Below are positions 61,706 to 64,000 of a stretch of 64,000 bases of DNA, in pieces. Numbering within the stretch: position 1 is the first letter of the stretch; each line of letters opens with the position of its first letter. A program made the position numbers and the translations under genes. Under the pieces are notes generated by a model. That model had not been told where the DNA came from. It saw only the letters and a list, made by a program, of their open reading frames with translations, and did no database searches. Source of the DNA: Ciona intestinalis (lineage: Eukaryota > Chordata > Ascidiacea > Phlebobranchia > Cionidae); assembly GCF_000224145.3 (NCBI RefSeq), contig NC_020166.2, positions 3,996,939 through 4,060,938 of the forward strand. Direction: 5' to 3'.

Positions 61706-62060
61706 TGTTTTTATTACAGGAGACAATATGTGTTTTAGTGTCTCACTCTCCCCTACTTTTCTACATTATAATTTGTACAACTCAACTTGTATGTTTAATT
61801 ATACACCCCACGTTTGAGGTGTGTTCCAGTAAGTAGTTAATTGGATATAACTAAGGTCTATCACGAAGTAACCAAACTTGTATAAAAATAACATATGGTA
61901 ACACAAAACACACACAAGCTAAATGGTTTATTTATTTACATTAAATTTTTTATTGGCAGTTTTAGCAAACTCCTACACCCTTGTTAGATGTAACAACACA
62001 AAGCTAAAGTTTTTTACCAGAAAAAAAGATTCAGAATTAAACACAAAAAATTATTTAATA

Positions 62061-63617
62061 TTAAACACGAAGAACTGAACGATTGGTTTTCGTTGTTTTT
62101 TCCCGAATGACCGGAGAAACTTCTTCACTGCCGGAATTTGATATTTCATCAACATTTGAATTCGGTGTTACTGTGTTTTCTGAATGTTAAAGGGAGATGT
62201 TATTCTTGCATGACGGTGCAACTTTAAAAGGTTTTATGTGGGTGTCGATTTTATACATTTGGATGTCGCTTACAAGTTATTTTTTACTGGCTATAACCAG
62301 TGGCTACGATGCAAGCACTTTACCCACAGTACAAAACCTATTGAGCCCAAACCCACTATAACAATTACATATTAAAAATCTAAATTTAAAACAATCAGCT
62401 ATTTTTAAATGTATAACGAGGTGGTGTAAGATGGGACAGGTTTTCATATTCTTTTATAGTCCCATTTGGTACAAAGAATATTCACACAATCTTATAACCA
62501 CAGCCGCACAACTCTAAAAGAGCGTTGTTACTTTTTAAAAAAATGTCTTACCACAACAGTACTTAAATAACAGGCTACTGCCGTAAGAAAGTGCTAAACA
62601 TTGACAGTTACAACTATTACCCAGCAATTCTACATTTTAAAATCAACAAAAAAGGCTTTAATTAGAGGAAAAATATAAAATTGTGGTCATACCTTTTGAA
62701 TCATCGGAATCTTCTTCATCATCGCTTGAGAAATTGATTGCTTGATGTCGAGTAACACGTGACCGCATTGAATGCCTTCTGATTGGTCGGTTGGTTGTGT
62801 CAGGTTCACCATCGCTACTTTCATCCGAAACTTCCATCTTTATTTGTGGCCGAGATTTTCGAGCTGACTTTCGAACTGAATATGAACAAATGCTTTGATT
62901 TATTTCACATAACAACAATATGCAACCTCAAGTTGTCCATAAAAAGCAATCGGAAAATAAGGATCGGTAAACTATACAATCCTTGTAGTAAAAACTTATA
63001 GTAAAATCCTGAGTTGTCCGAATGCATGTTTCTCTGTATAGAATCTAACTTGAAACCAGCTATAAAAGTAAAAACCTTTCTGACATAGTTCTTCTACAGG
63101 AAAGTATTCATGGAGTATCCGCTAAAAAACTAAAACTGTATCCAGAGAACAATTTAACGTTGGTTTGTTACATTTTCTTTAAAATCACCGGCACACAAAG
63201 GTGAAACACGATGTTTGTATTGAACGTCAAACGAATCTACAACAACAGGTAATAAACTGATAATCAGTTTGTAGGCTTCAACATGATGAATAGAAGGTGA
63301 ATAAAAAAAAGAATAAAAAAAAAACAAAAAGAAAGAAAGGAAAATATATGAGGTAGAATGCGTAGAAAATAGTTCGTGAAGAAAGTACGATGTAAGTAAA
63401 AAAAAACACATGTACATTGAAGTGAAGATTTCTTTGTTTGGATTGACTTCTCTGTCTCCGATACCTAATTAAATTACATTAGTTTATACTTAATTATATT
63501 AATTAGTGTTTAATGCATTTAAACTTACTAATATTCACATAGGTTCACTGTATTGAAGTCTCTCCAAATTAATTGAACATCTACGAACAAGTGAAAATCG
63601 ACGCTTGCGAGGTGTGG
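62061..63617 (-). CDS. 3' end of an unidentified charged protein
   Basis: Three exons join in frame: 63549-63617, 62694-62875 (end within a base or two) and 62061-62179, ending in TAA. The visible ~125 residues begin TPRKRRFSLVRRCSINLERL. They continue with alternating basic (RKSARKSR; RRHSMRSRVTRHQ) and acidic stretches (SDESSDGEPD; SSDDEEDSDDSK) and end SVLRV. This looks like the disordered tail of a nuclear or chromatin protein. The folded part must lie beyond the right edge, so the family cannot be named. The weakest join is the GT at 63548, chosen because it alone keeps the frame. Confidence 0.5.
62419..62540. mobile_element. GTAGGGTGGGG MITE, decayed copy
   Basis: aggtggtgtaagatgggaca at the left, then the family interior (gtcccatttggtacaaagaa). 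The right end is lost. Lies in an intron of the gene at 62061-63617. Confidence 0.55.
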
Positions 63618-64000
63618 CTGTTGGTGGTAAAGATTAAAATGGTTTATTTAGATTTTACATAAAAGTACATTGGTAATATACTTACTTTTTATTGATGTTT
63701 ACTTGAGTTAGCGAAACTGCAAATCTTGAAAACTTATGATTCTTGAAGCTAACTAATTTGATCTGATTTAAGCATGCATAAGTCATATGTGCGAAGTTTT
63801 AAACCACAGCCAAATTTGTGGCCAAATTTCAAACCACAGCCAAAATAACAGCGTTCCGGTATCTGAGAGACACTTCAAACCCACACTGCAATATAATTGC
63901 TTTGTTATCTCAAATAACACCAAGTTACATTCTATTCCATATGGGTAAAGTCTCCCAGCCTGGCACGCCATGGGTCCTTTGATTTATAACACCAAGTAAA
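63618..64000. other. Right edge, no feature assigned
   Basis: Presumably intron of the partial gene. It has a short direct repeat (aaaccacagccaaa, three times within 63801-63845). I see no exon with clear support. Confidence 0.4.

Larger units (their letters stand above)
60097..62060. other. Region upstream of SLC6 copy C
   Basis: About 2 kb with MITE copies, a C-rich minisatellite, a TGAA microsatellite and SINE pieces. The copy C promoter should lie near its left edge. No coding exon recognised. Confidence 0.5.

Overview
The window looks like a compact, AT-rich chordate genome and most likely comes from the sea squirt Ciona. Genes are split into many small exons by short introns, and every splice junction I placed is GT-AG. 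The proteins match vertebrate families closely. The non-coding DNA is packed with small non-autonomous DNA transposons. The species call is an inference; no search was run. Three runs of N (12250-12359, 24592-24641, 33240-33289) are assembly gaps, and each falls inside a repeat.

Almost every gene lies on the minus strand. From left to right they are: the first coding exon of BRCC36 (844-963); dyskerin/DKC1 (1690-5640), with an H/ACA snoRNA in one intron; MO25/CAB39 (9103-17151); a long OTU-Tudor protein of the OTUD4/ALG13 type (18754-29180); the KICSTOR subunit KICS2 (29566-32620); U1-70K/SNRNP70 (36250-40918); three tandem glycine-transporter-like SLC6 genes (43567-48457, 49361-54069, 55657-60096); and the 3' end of an unidentified charged protein (62061-63617). 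One small gene (41625-42259) runs on the plus strand, divergent from SNRNP70. I joined exons by reading frame and splice sites. In the eight multi-exon genes read from start to stop the coding length is an exact multiple of three, which supports the models. The housekeeping genes cover telomerase/rRNA modification, LKB1 signalling, ubiquitin/RNA regulation, amino-acid sensing to mTORC1 and splicing. They are neighbours, not one pathway.

The SLC6 array is the main accessory feature. The three copies share the same 13-exon plan. Copies A and B are nearly identical in several exons, and copy C is mosaic, with near-identical blocks inside otherwise diverged exons. This suggests gene conversion. 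Their introns and spacers hold about twenty copies of one short inverted-repeat element whose ends read GTAGGGTGGGG and which sits at TATA-like targets.

Other mobile DNA can be classified from its ends: two hAT-like copies with exact 8-bp target duplications, a piggyBac-like copy at TTAA, two larger elements starting CATGGCCTACTC with exact 7-bp duplications, a foldback element just upstream of KICS2, and tRNA-type SINE pieces. The most unusual items are ultrashort palindromic insertions of about 30-38 bp that still carry target duplications (8082, 34589, 42020), and a module of about 120 nt found three times that keeps a pseudoknot-like set of pairings through compensatory base changes (34889, 42649 and the partial 12360).
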